DNA of 64,000 bases from Pseudomonas sp. KUIN-1 (GCF_009176725.1 NZ_AP020337.1:682001-746000), one strand, 5' to 3'; shown: positions 24,546-33,127, counted from the first letter of the stretch. Numbers and translations are program-made. The notes: a model not told the origin generated them from the letters alone.

Positions 24546-24787
24546 TCGGGGAGTTCCGCATCGTCGAACGGCTCTTCGCTCAGCTCGCCATCGCGCTCCA
24601 GCAGCACCTGAACCTTCTGCTCGGCCTGGGTGAGGGCGCTCTGGCAGTCGCGGGTCAGGCGTACACCTTGCTCGAAGGCGGTCAGGGAGTCTTCCAGCGA
24701 CAACTCGCCATTCTCCAGCCGCTCTACCAGCGCTTGCAGATCAGCGAGTGACTGTTCGAAATCCAGTGCAGCTTTCTTGCGGGCCAT
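24542..24787 (-). CDS. xseB: Exodeoxyribonuclease VII small subunit
   Basis: The protein is 81 aa from the ATG at 24787 ([14 protein letters not shown]). A 12-codon upstream extension is possible but would exceed the family length. The block [26 protein letters not shown] is the XseB signature. The acidic tail is typical. It partners with the XseA large subunit, encoded elsewhere, to degrade single-stranded DNA. Confidence 0.95.
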   Translation of the reverse strand: MARKKAALDFEQSLADLQALVERLENGELSLEDSLTAFEQGVRLTRDCQSALTQAEQKVQVLLERDGELSEEPFDDAELPE

Positions 24788-24889
24788 GAGGGCATTTCCG
24801 GTAGAGGTTAAACCGCGCGACACTAGCAGAGCGATGGCGTCTGGGCAAATTGCGGCGACGGAGCCGCGCTCTTCAAGCGGCTGCCGGGG

Positions 24890-26056
24890 TCACTCTGCCG
24901 CGAATCCGTTGCGCAGGTCTGCGATCAGGTCTTCCGGGCTTTCCAGGCCGACCTGCAGCCGCAGCATCGGCCCTGCACCGCGCTCGGGACCGTGTTGTTC
25001 CACTTCCGTGATCAGGCTTTCAAAACCACCCCAGGAATAGCCGATGCCGAACAGTTCCAACGCGCCGGTAAAGCGATCCAGCACTTGCCGGTCAGCGGTG
25101 TTGAATTCGAAACTGAGCAAGCCGTTGCAGCCATGGAAATCGCGCTTCCAGATGGCGTGGCCCGGATCGTCCGGCAAAGCGGGATAGAGCACGCGGGCAA
25201 CCTGAGGCTGGGCCTGCAGCCATTGTGCGATCTGCAGCGCATGGCGCTCATGCATGGCCATGCGCGCCGCCAGGCTGCGGGCACCACGCAGCACCAGATA
25301 GGCATCGTCGGGGCTGACGGTATTGCCCACGGCGGTGTTCATGGTTTTCAGGGTATGCCAATGCGCTTCGGTGGTGCTGACGCTGCCCATCATGACGTCG
25401 GAATGGCCGGCCACGTACTTGGTCAGGGCCATCAGCGAAATGTCCGCGCCCAGCGCCAGCGGCTTGTACAGCACCCCCGAGCCCCAGGAGTTATCCACAG
25501 CCAGCAGCAGATTCCTTGCTTTGCACAGCTGCGACAGAGCGGGCAGGTCACACATGTCGAATGTCAGCGAGCCGGGCACCTCGGCATAGATCATCCGGGT
25601 GTTGGCCTTGATCAGCGATTCCACGTTACTGCCGTCGGCCGCGTAGAAGTCGAACTGGATGTCGAAGGCGGTCAGCATGGTTTTCGCCAGCCGTCGAACA
25701 GGGCCATAGACCGATTCGGTGATCAGGACATGATCGCCTGGGCGCAGAAACGATTGAAACATCTGTGCCACTGCGGCCAGCCCGGTCGGGTACAGGCAGG
25801 TGCCGTGTGCGCCTTCGAGCTCGGAGATCAGGTCCTGCAAGGCAAACGCAGTCGGGTTGCCGTTGGCGCCGTAAGTCAACGAGCGCTCCGGCCCCGTGGT
25901 GCGAATTTCCGCCTGCCGCAAGCTTTCCAGACTGTCGAACAGCACCGTACTGAGGCGCACGACGGGTGGGTTGACCGCAATCCCGGGCCCGCTGCCGGCG
26001 CTGCGGCCGCGTTGCGACAGGGCGGTGTGGGCACGAGGGTCTTTGTCTTGCGGCAT
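24890..26056 (-). CDS. metC: Cystathionine beta-lyase-like PLP enzyme (trans-sulfuration family)
   Basis: The protein is 388 aa. ATG 26056 is preceded by GGAG about 8 bp away and gives the usual MetC length. The PLP-lysine region is ALTKYVAGHSDVMMGS. The core LTYGANGNPTAFALQDLISELEGA and YPTGLAA match the Cys/Met metabolism PLP family, closest in style to MetC. It is predicted to cleave cystathionine to homocysteine, ammonia and pyruvate. Related enzymes can be cysteine-S-conjugate beta-lyases, so the substrate is not certain. Confidence 0.88.
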   Translation of the reverse strand: MPQDKDPRAHTALSQRGRSAGSGPGIAVNPPVVRLSTVLFDSLESLRQAEIRTTGPERSLTYGANGNPTAFALQDLISELEGAHGTCLYPTGLAAVAQMFQSFLRPGDHVLITESVYGPVRRLAKTMLTAFDIQFDFYAADGSNVESLIKANTRMIYAEVPGSLTFDMCDLPALSQLCKARNLLLAVDNSWGSGVLYKPLALGADISLMALTKYVAGHSDVMMGSVSTTEAHWHTLKTMNTAVGNTVSPDDAYLVLRGARSLAARMAMHERHALQIAQWLQAQPQVARVLYPALPDDPGHAIWKRDFHGCNGLLSFEFNTADRQVLDRFTGALELFGIGYSWGGFESLITEVEQHGPERGAGPMLRLQVGLESPEDLIADLRNGFAAE

Positions 26057-26135
26057 TAGAGGCTCCGGGTGGAAAAGGCTTGCAGGCTGCGGCTCAGGTA
26101 CCCGCAAGCGTAATGCATCGTGCGCCTGGCAGGTA

Positions 26136-27152
26136 TCACTGATCGTTCAACACAGCGCTCGCGTAGAACTCATGCAGTTTCGCTTGCAGTAACTGTCTGT
26201 CCGGCAGGCGGGTCTGGTACTCGGCAATCAACGCGGGTGAAAGCGAGCGGTTCAGAGCGTACTCGACGACTTCGTCGTTTTTGCTGGCGCAGAGTAAGAC
26301 GCCAATGGCCGGGTTTTCATGGGGTTTGCGTTCATTGCGGTCCAGCGCTTCCAGGTAGAAGTCCAGTTTGCCGAGGTATTCGGGCTCAAAGCGGCCGACC
26401 TTGAGTTCAATGGCAACGAGGCAATTGAGGCCTCGATGGAAAAACAGCAGATCCAGAGCAAAGTCCTGGCTGCCGACCTGCAACGCGTACTCGGAGCCGA
26501 CAAAACAGAAATCGCGGCCTAGCTCGATCAGAAAGTCCCTCAGGCGTTTCAACAAGCCGCCATGCAGGTCCGCTTCGGCGTGCCCCGGTGGCAGCTCCAG
26601 AAACTCCACCATATAGGCATCACGGAATATATCCAGTGCGGCCGGCCGGGTTTCCTTGAGCATCGCCGAGGCTTTGGCTGGCTGGGTGACAGTGCGCTCG
26701 AATAGAGCGTTCTTGAATTGGCGTTCAAGTTCGCGTTTTGACCACCTTTCCTGAGTTGCCATTTTCAAGTAGAACTCGCGTTCTTCAGGACGCTTGCTCT
26801 GGCTGAAAATGATCAGGTTATGTGACCAGGATAATTGTCGCGCCAGTGGCGCGACTTTCTCTTCTGCACGGTAAATCTCATAGAATTGACGCATGCGAAA
26901 GAGGTTGCTGCGCGTAAAACCACGCAGCCCTGGCTGGGTGGTGGCCAGATGCTCGGCAAGCTGGGTGACCACCGCGTCACCCCATTCAGCGTTTTCAAGC
27001 TTGCGACTGATGTAGGCGCCGACTTGCCAGTAAAGCTCGATCAATTGGGTGTTCACCGCCTGTGCGGCCTGCTGTCGAGCGCTCCGTATCATGGCGAGCA
27101 CTTCATCAAAGCGATCATGTACAGGCGTATGCGGTGTGTTGGGAGTACTCAT
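26136..27152 (-). CDS. DUF1016 (YhcG-type) PDDEXK nuclease-like protein
   Basis: The protein is 338 aa. The N-terminal half matches the DUF1016 helical domain (IRSARQQAAQAVNTQLIELYWQVG and YLKMATQERWSKRELERQ). The C-terminal half has a PDDEXK-type core: D in FALDLLFFHRGL and the E-x-K pair in VAIELKVGRFEP. The family is widespread, mobile and often linked to restriction-modification or phage defence. Here it stands alone between housekeeping genes, with no methylase beside it. DNA cleavage is predicted only from the fold. Confidence 0.87.
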   Translation of the reverse strand: MSTPNTPHTPVHDRFDEVLAMIRSARQQAAQAVNTQLIELYWQVGAYISRKLENAEWGDAVVTQLAEHLATTQPGLRGFTRSNLFRMRQFYEIYRAEEKVAPLARQLSWSHNLIIFSQSKRPEEREFYLKMATQERWSKRELERQFKNALFERTVTQPAKASAMLKETRPAALDIFRDAYMVEFLELPPGHAEADLHGGLLKRLRDFLIELGRDFCFVGSEYALQVGSQDFALDLLFFHRGLNCLVAIELKVGRFEPEYLGKLDFYLEALDRNERKPHENPAIGVLLCASKNDEVVEYALNRSLSPALIAEYQTRLPDRQLLQAKLHEFYASAVLNDQ

Positions 27153-27354
27153 ACTGAAAGTACTCCACTGCGTGGCAACCTGATGGGCGATTGCAAGCGA
27201 AAGTCTGGAAGAACAGTTGTTCGGCTCATAAAGGCGCGTCCTTGGGCGGTGGCTAAGGTCGGCTACTTTACGTGCAGATCAGGACGTTCTGTTCCAGAGT
27301 TTCCTGTGGGTTTGTAGCATCAGGTTTCTGTCCGCGAAGGACTTGACGTGTGCC

Positions 27355-28197
27355 TTATTTATCCAGATCGGACGCCTGATGCCGCTCCGGAACCTGATCG
27401 GCTTCTTCGCCCCAGGTGCGGTTGACCTTCTGGCCTCTGATGACGGCAGGGCGTGCGGCGATTTCTTCTGTCCAGCGAATCAGGTGCGGGTATTCGTGTA
27501 CCGAGAGGAATTCGGCAGCCGAGTACACCTTGTTCTGCACCAGTGCGCCATACCATGGCCAGACCGCGATATCGGCAATCGTGTAGGTGTCGCCGGCCAG
27601 GTAGCGGTGCTCGCCCAGGCGACGGTTCAGCACATCGAGTTGGCGCTTGGCCTCCATCGCGAACCGATTGATGGGGTATTCGAGTTTCTCCGGCGCGTAG
27701 GCATAGAAATGCCCGAAACCGCCGCCCAGATACGGCGCAGCGCCCATCTGCCAGAACAGCCAGTTCAGCGTTTCGGTTCGGCCTGCCGGGTCGGCGGGCA
27801 GGAAGCTGGAAAACTTTTCGGCCAGGTACAGCAGGATAGAGCCGGACTCGAATACCCGAACAGGTGTTTCATGGCTTCGATCCAGCAATGCCGGGATCTT
27901 GGAATTGGGATTGATCTCGACAAAACCGCTGGAGAACTGATCGCCCTCGGAGATACGGATCAGCCAGGCATCGTATTCCGCACCGCTGTGCCCGAGCGCC
28001 AGCAGCTCTTCGAGCATGATCGTGACTTTCACACCGTTGGGGGTGGCCAGTGAATAAAGCTGCAGCGGGTGCTTGCCGACCGGCAGCGCCTTGTCGTGCG
28101 TGGGGCCGGCGACGGGCCGGTTGATGCTGGCGAACGTGCCGCCCGCCTTTGTTTCCTGCTGCCAGACCTTCGGCGGGGTGTAGGACGTTTGGGTCAT
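27355..28197 (-). CDS. yghU: Glutathione-dependent disulfide-bond oxidoreductase (YghU)
   Basis: The protein is 280 aa from the ATG at 28197, with GAGG just upstream. An N-terminal thioredoxin-like GST domain (LYSLATPNGVKVTIMLEEL and NPNSKIPAL) is followed by a helical GST C-terminal domain. The block PPKVWQQETKAGGTFASINRP is characteristic of YghU/YfcG-type Nu-class GSTs, which bind two glutathiones and reduce disulfides. It is the last conserved gene before the accessory polysaccharide locus. Confidence 0.93.
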   Translation of the reverse strand: MTQTSYTPPKVWQQETKAGGTFASINRPVAGPTHDKALPVGKHPLQLYSLATPNGVKVTIMLEELLALGHSGAEYDAWLIRISEGDQFSSGFVEINPNSKIPALLDRSHETPVRVFESGSILLYLAEKFSSFLPADPAGRTETLNWLFWQMGAAPYLGGGFGHFYAYAPEKLEYPINRFAMEAKRQLDVLNRRLGEHRYLAGDTYTIADIAVWPWYGALVQNKVYSAAEFLSVHEYPHLIRWTEEIAARPAVIRGQKVNRTWGEEADQVPERHQASDLDK

Positions 28198-28387
28198 GAG
28201 GAGCCTCGCTTGTTCAAGGGTGTTCGCTGGACCGGTCGTGTTGCAAAGGACCATAGACGTTATAGATCAACGTACGGGCTGGGAAGTGCCTTGCGATCGT
28301 GAACGAGTGTAGCGAGGCAGCGAGTGGCCCATTTCGCTACCTTTGGGAGTTTGTGGAATATTCCTACGGCAACTAAGGCGTCGTCCT

Positions 28388-28403
28388 ATAGCTGTAGCCA
28401 GGT
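28388..28403 (+). promoter_or_regulatory. JUMPstart-like element upstream of the polysaccharide operon
   Basis: TATAGCTGTAGCCAGG resembles the core TAGCTGTAAAGCCAGG of the JUMPstart sequence, lacking two A residues. It sits 110 bp before the chosen permease start. JUMPstart elements carry ops sites for RfaH antitermination of long polysaccharide operons. The ops half (GGCGGTAGC) is not visible here, so this is only a candidate. The rest of the 315-bp gap (28198-28512) shows no gene. Confidence 0.3.
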
Positions 28404-28512
28404 AAAAGAAGAGAATATGTGTTCGCAGCACGAGGATCATAAGGTTATCCATTCATGATCCTGGTTGTCAAAGTTGCTCTCTCTGATTTTCCCATTAATA
28501 GCTGGATACCGT

Positions 28513-29289
28513 ATGCCGTCTTTTTGCAGCCCTGGCGTGATGAAGTGGCGCGACCTGATCATTAATCTTGTCATCAAGGAAATAAAAATCCGCTACATGG
28601 GCGCAACATTGGGCTTTATCTGGTCATTGGGCAATCCGCTGGTTGTCACGCTCACGTATTACACGGTGTTCACGTATATTCTGCCCAGTAGTCAGGACCG
28701 CTTTGCGCTGCACCTGGTGACAGGTATCGTCCACTGGATGCTTCTGGCACAAATTGTTTCGCAAAGCGGAGAGTGGCTGATCAATAACGGCAACCTCATT
28801 CGAAAGTTGCGGTTTCCCCGTCTGTTGCTACCCATTTCCGGGGCGCTGGCAATCGTTGTTTTCTGGGCCGGCTGCATGCTCGTCTATGCATCATTATTTG
28901 CCGTGCTCGGCGGCGTCTTTTCGCGTGCGCTGTTGTTTTATCCGATTGTGCTGATCGCGTTCATGGCGTTGATCATGGGCGTTGGTCTGGCACTCAGTGT
29001 CATCCAGGTCACCGTACGGGATGCCAAGCACTTCATCGACGTGTTTCTACCCTTGTTGTTCTGGCTCACGCCCATTGTATGGGTGAGCTCATCGCTGCCC
29101 GTCGGTATCGCCAACATTGCGGCCTATAACCCGATAGGTCTGTACTTCAACAGCTTTACCAGCATTCTGCATGCCGGAGTCGTTCCAGAGCCCCGTGATC
29201 TGCTGCTGTGCGTGTTCATGGGCGCCGCGTCGCTGCTGGTGGGGTTGTTCATGTTCAGGAAGGTGGACAGCGTGGTGGAGTATTTATGA
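28513..29289 (+). CDS. ABC-2 type polysaccharide export permease (Wzm/KpsM-like)
   Basis: The protein is 258 aa from ATG 28513. An in-frame TTG at 28465 would add 16 residues and ATG 28540 would remove 9; none has a strong ribosome binding site. About six hydrophobic segments are present and the block IRYMGATLGFIWSLGNPL is typical of O-antigen, teichoic acid and capsule exporters. It overlaps the ATPase gene by 4 bp. Together they would move a lipid-linked or lipid-anchored glycan across the inner membrane. Confidence 0.88.
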   Translation: MPSFCSPGVMKWRDLIINLVIKEIKIRYMGATLGFIWSLGNPLVVTLTYYTVFTYILPSSQDRFALHLVTGIVHWMLLAQIVSQSGEWLINNGNLIRKLRFPRLLLPISGALAIVVFWAGCMLVYASLFAVLGGVFSRALLFYPIVLIAFMALIMGVGLALSVIQVTVRDAKHFIDVFLPLLFWLTPIVWVSSSLPVGIANIAAYNPIGLYFNSFTSILHAGVVPEPRDLLLCVFMGAASLLVGLFMFRKVDSVVEYL

Positions 29290-29990
29290 GTCGCGTCGTC
29301 ATCAAGGCAGAAAACCTCACCAAACAGTTTGTTCTGCGCCACAACAGGGGCGGTTTGAAGAAGAAGTTTCTCGGGCTGTTCGACGCTCGATATCGTGAAC
29401 GTGCCGAAACATTCACGGCAGTCAGCGATGTATCGTTCACCTTGCACAAAGGCGAGTCGCTTGCACTGGTGGGGCATAACGGTTCAGGTAAAAGTACCTT
29501 GTTGCAACTGGTTTCACGCATTCTTGTGCCGACCAGTGGGCGTCTGACCAGCGTGGGCCGGGTAGCACCGCTAATCGAAATAGGGGTGGGTTTTCACCCT
29601 GAACTGACCGGCGAGGAAAATATCTACCTCAATGCCAGTCTGTTTGGATTGAGTAACAAGGAAGTGCGTTCGCGCTTCAATGAAATTGTCGATTTTTCCG
29701 GGTTGGGAAACTTCATCGATACACCGGTAAAGAACTATTCGTCTGGCATGTACATGAGGCTGGGTTTTTCAGTCGCCGTTCATGTCGAGCCTCAGACATT
29801 ACTGGCTGACGAAGTACTGGCGGTAGGTGACGAAGAGTTCAAACGCAAATGCCACGAACGAATTCGAATAATGCAGGATGACGGGATGGCCTTGATTCTG
29901 GTTACCCACCAAATAGACGAAGGCAAGAAGTTTTGCCAGCGTTATTTAACGCTTGAGCGCGGCCGGATGACCGAGCACGGTTATTACTGA
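29286..29990 (+). CDS. Polysaccharide export ABC ATPase (Wzt/KpsT-like, short form)
   Basis: The protein is 234 aa from ATG 29286, coupled by an ATGA overlap to the permease gene. Walker A is GHNGSGKST, the signature region is VKNYSSGMYMRLGFSVA and Walker B ends in LLADEVLAVGD, all diagnostic of the polysaccharide-exporter ABC subfamily. It lacks the C-terminal carbohydrate-binding domain of long Wzt proteins, so chain recognition may be KpsT-like rather than cap-dependent. Confidence 0.9.
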   Translation: MSRVVIKAENLTKQFVLRHNRGGLKKKFLGLFDARYRERAETFTAVSDVSFTLHKGESLALVGHNGSGKSTLLQLVSRILVPTSGRLTSVGRVAPLIEIGVGFHPELTGEENIYLNASLFGLSNKEVRSRFNEIVDFSGLGNFIDTPVKNYSSGMYMRLGFSVAVHVEPQTLLADEVLAVGDEEFKRKCHERIRIMQDDGMALILVTHQIDEGKKFCQRYLTLERGRMTEHGYY

Positions 29991-30056
29991 TTCACTGCTT
30001 CGCGATGCCCTGCGTCCTGCCAACTGAGCAATAACTCAATTCATAAAGGGATTTCC

Positions 30057-30818
30057 ATGTTGCAAATTATCGTTCCGATGGCCGGGGCCGGGAGTCGCTT
30101 TGCGGTTGCGGGCTACACCGATCCCAAACCGTTGATCCCTGTACATGGTGTACCGATGATCAAGGTCGTGATCGACAACCTGACGCCGGAGTGCTCGCAC
30201 AGATTCATCTTTATCTGTCAGGCGGAACAGGTCGCCCGTTACGGGCTGAGGGAAAAACTGAAGGCCTGGGCGCCCGGCTGCGAGATTGTCGAACTCGGCG
30301 GGCTGACCGGGGGCGCTGCGTGCTCGGTGTATGCAGCAAGACACCTGCTCGACGACAGCCAGCAAGTGATGATCGCCAACAGCGACCAGTACGTCGATGT
30401 GGATATAAACGCCTATCTGCAGGCAATGAACGAGAGCGATGCAGAGGGTTTGATCATGACCATGAAAGCCAACGATCCGAAATGGTCTTTCGTGGGCTTC
30501 GGTGCAGCAGGCCTGATCGACCGTGTGGTGGAAAAAGAGGTTATCTCTGACGAGGCCACTGTCGGCATCTATAACTTTCGCCGCGCAGGTCAACTGATAT
30601 CGGCCATCGAGGCGATGGTCGCGAAAGATCTTCGCGTCAATGGCGAGTTCTATGTCGCACCGGTTTACAACGAGCTCATCGGGCAGGGCGCCAGGGTCAT
30701 TCATTACAGCATTGGTGCAGAAGGTCATGGCATGTATGGCCTGGGCATCCCGGCAGACCTCAACCAGTTCCTGTCGTTGCCGCTGAGCAGGCAGGCAGCC
30801 TCGGGAAAAGAGGCCTGA
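30057..30818 (+). CDS. Sugar-phosphate nucleotidyltransferase-like protein
   Basis: The protein is 253 aa. The N-terminus PMAGAGSRFAVAGYTDPKPL has the GxGxR nucleotide loop and the conserved lysine of the NTP_transferase family. A metal-site DQY follows IANS. Blocks such as NDPKWSFV and GHGMYGLGIPADL belong to a subgroup I recognise from capsule loci, where it occurs with the GDPD-like and HAD genes found next. It probably makes an NDP-activated sugar or polyol; the substrate is unknown. It starts 66 bp after the ATPase gene. Confidence 0.85.
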   Translation: MLQIIVPMAGAGSRFAVAGYTDPKPLIPVHGVPMIKVVIDNLTPECSHRFIFICQAEQVARYGLREKLKAWAPGCEIVELGGLTGGAACSVYAARHLLDDSQQVMIANSDQYVDVDINAYLQAMNESDAEGLIMTMKANDPKWSFVGFGAAGLIDRVVEKEVISDEATVGIYNFRRAGQLISAIEAMVAKDLRVNGEFYVAPVYNELIGQGARVIHYSIGAEGHGMYGLGIPADLNQFLSLPLSRQAASGKEA

Positions 30819-30819
30819 G

Positions 30820-31434
30820 ATGCAGATCATCAGCCATCGCGGCTATTGGCTGCAAAAGCCGGAGCGCAATCTGCCCGAAGCTTTTCATCGATCATTCGAC
30901 CTTGGCTTCGGCACCGAAACCGATGTCCGTGATGTGGCGGGCCAACTGGTCATTTCCCACGACATGCCCGCGGGCGGCGAGCTGACGCTGGATGGCCTGC
31001 TCGACATCATGGCGGGCCGCAACCTGCCTCTGGCCATCAACGTCAAGGCGGATGGCCTGGCACAGGCTCTCGCTGCAACCTTCGCCCGTTACGGCCATAC
31101 CAACTGGTTCACCTTCGATATGGCGGTGCCGGACATGCGCAGTTACCTCAACGCCAACCTCACCACTTACACCCGTCTCAGCGATGTTGAGCCGTCGCCA
31201 GCCTGGCTCGAACAGGCAGCCGGCGTCTGGCTTGACGGTTTTGAGGGTGAGTGGTTCTCCAACCAGGTCATTGGCGATCTTCTTTCCCTGGGCAAGCGAA
31301 TTTGTGTGGTGTCACCCGAATTGCACGGGCGTGGTCATGACGCCCTGTGGCAGCAATTGCTCGAGTTCAGGTCGCAGGACCGTTTGACGCTGTGCACTGA
31401 TCTTCCCGCAGACGCAGCCACTTTCTTCACGTGA
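30820..31434 (+). CDS. GDPD-like phosphodiesterase of a polysaccharide locus
   Basis: The protein is 204 aa and begins one base after the previous stop. Glycerophosphodiester phosphodiesterase active-site features are visible: H6-R7 (SHRG), E33 and D35 (TETD), H47 (SHD) and the lysine of INVKADG. It is shorter than classic GDPDs (~240-250 aa) and has no signal peptide, so it is cytoplasmic. Its place between a nucleotidyltransferase and a HAD phosphatase suggests processing of a phosphodiester-linked glycan precursor, perhaps a glycerol-phosphate derivative; that is inference. Confidence 0.75.
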   Translation: MQIISHRGYWLQKPERNLPEAFHRSFDLGFGTETDVRDVAGQLVISHDMPAGGELTLDGLLDIMAGRNLPLAINVKADGLAQALAATFARYGHTNWFTFDMAVPDMRSYLNANLTTYTRLSDVEPSPAWLEQAAGVWLDGFEGEWFSNQVIGDLLSLGKRICVVSPELHGRGHDALWQQLLEFRSQDRLTLCTDLPADAATFFT

Positions 31435-31441
31435 GGCAATC

Positions 31442-32080
31442 ATGATCAAGGCAGTGATTTTCGATATGGACGGTGTCCTTATCGACGCCAAAGAATGGCA
31501 TTACGACGCACTGAACAAAGCGCTCAGCCTGTTCGGTTACAACATCAGTCGCCACGAACACCTCACCGCCTACGACGGTCTGCCCACCTCGCGCAAACTC
31601 GACATGCTGAGTGTCGAACGCGACCTGCCGGTTGCCTTGCACGCCTTCATCAACGAGATGAAGCAGCAGTACACCATGGAGATCGTTTACGCCCAGTGCA
31701 AACCGACCTTTGTGCATCAGTACGCGTTGTCGTCACTGAAAACGCTGGGTTACAAGCTGGCAGTGGCGTCCAACTCCATCCGCAACACCGTGGAGGTCAT
31801 GATGAACAGGGCAGATCTCGACCAATACCTCGATCTGCGCCTCTCCAATGAAGACGTCAGGCATGCCAAGCCAGCGCCGGACATTTATACCAAGGCCATC
31901 AGCCAACTGGGTCTTCGGCCTGAAGAATGCCTCATCGTCGAGGACAACGAGAATGGCATCAAGGCCGCCAGAGACTCAGGCGCACATGTTCTGGTCGTGG
32001 CTGAAACCTGCGACGTAAACCTCAATAACATTCTTGGCAAAGTCGAACAGATCAACTTCGACAAGGCGGCTGTCCTGTGA
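31442..32080 (+). CDS. HAD family phosphatase
   Basis: The protein is 212 aa. Motif I is FDMDGVLIDAKEWH (the two Asp nucleophile/acid residues), motif II lies in AVASNSIRN, motif III is the Lys of HAKPAPD and motif IV is VEDNENGIKAA. It is a beta-phosphoglucomutase/phosphatase-like member. TGAGG lies 4-8 bp before the ATG. In this locus it probably dephosphorylates a sugar- or polyol-phosphate intermediate. The cap region (DGLPTSRKLDML) matches homologues from capsule clusters. Confidence 0.88.
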   Translation: MIKAVIFDMDGVLIDAKEWHYDALNKALSLFGYNISRHEHLTAYDGLPTSRKLDMLSVERDLPVALHAFINEMKQQYTMEIVYAQCKPTFVHQYALSSLKTLGYKLAVASNSIRNTVEVMMNRADLDQYLDLRLSNEDVRHAKPAPDIYTKAISQLGLRPEECLIVEDNENGIKAARDSGAHVLVVAETCDVNLNNILGKVEQINFDKAAVL

Positions 32081-32808
32081 GCGCGTTGAATATCATCCTT
32101 CTGACCGGCAGGCAGTCAGAGGCGCTGCACGATGAGGGCGAGTACCCGCACTACCTGTGCGAATACAACGGCAAGCCACTGATTCATACACTGATAGACA
32201 ACTGTGCGGTACTTCAGCCGCGCAGGATGATCTGCACATTCTCGAACCACGATATCGCCCGGCTGCACCTTCGCAGCATGCTCCCGCAGATGCACCCGTC
32301 GGCCAGTGTTCTAGCGGTTCACAACGTCACCCGGGGCGCGGCGTGCACGGCGCTTCTGGCGAGCGAAGAAATCGACAACGATGACGAATTGCTGATTCTC
32401 AGTGTCAGCGACTTTCTGGATATTGAGTTGCAGGATGTAGTGCGCACGTTTCGGCAAAGTCATGAGGATGCCGGAGTGGTCATCTTCAATTCTCTGCACC
32501 CGCGTTATTCATTCGCGCGCCTGGATAGCGACCGCCGGGTTATTGAAGCTGCCGAAAAAAATCCGATCAGCTCAAACGCCATTGCAGGTGTGTACTGGTT
32601 CAAGTCCGGATCGCTGTTCGTGTCGGCGGCCAAGGAGATGATTCGCAAGGACGCCAGGGTCAACGACAACTTCTACATAGCCCCCGCTCTCAATGAGCTG
32701 GTGCTGTTGCAGAAGAGGATCGGCGCCTACCGGATCGAACCCAGTCAGTACCGGCCATTGAAAACCGACAGTCAGCTCCACGCTTTCGAAGCAGGAGAAA
32801 TGCGATGA
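32077..32808 (+). CDS. Degenerate nucleotidyltransferase-fold protein
   Basis: The protein is 243 aa from a GTG start that overlaps the HAD stop (GTGA). The overall layout matches the NTP_transferase fold (LLTGRQSEALHDEGEYPHYL, then YNGKPLIHTLI, and LSVSDFLDIEL for the metal-binding strand). The GxGxR loop is lost (TGRQSEA) and the usual Lys of PKPL is absent (YPHYL). It may have altered chemistry or be a non-catalytic partner of the intact nucleotidyltransferase at 30057. Its C-terminal part VNDNFYIAPALNELVL parallels VNGEFYVAPVYNELIG of that protein, so the two are paralogues. Confidence 0.75.
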   Translation: MSALNIILLTGRQSEALHDEGEYPHYLCEYNGKPLIHTLIDNCAVLQPRRMICTFSNHDIARLHLRSMLPQMHPSASVLAVHNVTRGAACTALLASEEIDNDDELLILSVSDFLDIELQDVVRTFRQSHEDAGVVIFNSLHPRYSFARLDSDRRVIEAAEKNPISSNAIAGVYWFKSGSLFVSAAKEMIRKDARVNDNFYIAPALNELVLLQKRIGAYRIEPSQYRPLKTDSQLHAFEAGEMR

Positions 32809-33125
32809 AAACGGCCAGACTGGAAGACATGGTCAAAGGCTGGTTCGTGGGCGGATTCGAACCTGCAGTTTTCAGTACCGAGTCCTGTGAGGTCGGGGTC
32901 AAGGCCTACAAGGCAGGTGAAAAGGAAGCGGCTCATTACCACAAGGTCGCCACCGAGATCACCGTGCTCATTGCCGGGTCGGTCAACATGCGCGATCAGG
33001 TCTGGCATGCCGGCGACATCATCGTTCTGGAACCGGGCGACATCACGGCGTTCGAAGCGCTCACCGATGCGACCACCGTTGTCGTGAAGGTGCCGGGTGC
33101 GCTTGCTGACAAGTACGTCGTCTGA
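32805..33125 (+). CDS. Small cupin-fold protein
   Basis: The protein is 106 aa with an ATGA overlap with the previous gene. The central block HYHKVATEITVLIAGSVNM, then GDIIVLEPGDITAFEA, has the spacing of cupin motifs 1 and 2, with His-x-His and Glu as likely metal ligands. It may isomerise or epimerise a sugar intermediate or act as a small regulator. The operon position argues for a role in the same glycan pathway. Confidence 0.8.
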   Translation: MKTARLEDMVKGWFVGGFEPAVFSTESCEVGVKAYKAGEKEAAHYHKVATEITVLIAGSVNMRDQVWHAGDIIVLEPGDITAFEALTDATTVVVKVPGALADKYVV

Positions 33126-33127
33126 CC

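Noticed and set aside
28441..28512. ATG at 28455 as the permease start
   Set aside because: It is out of frame with the permease and gives an unrelated short peptide.
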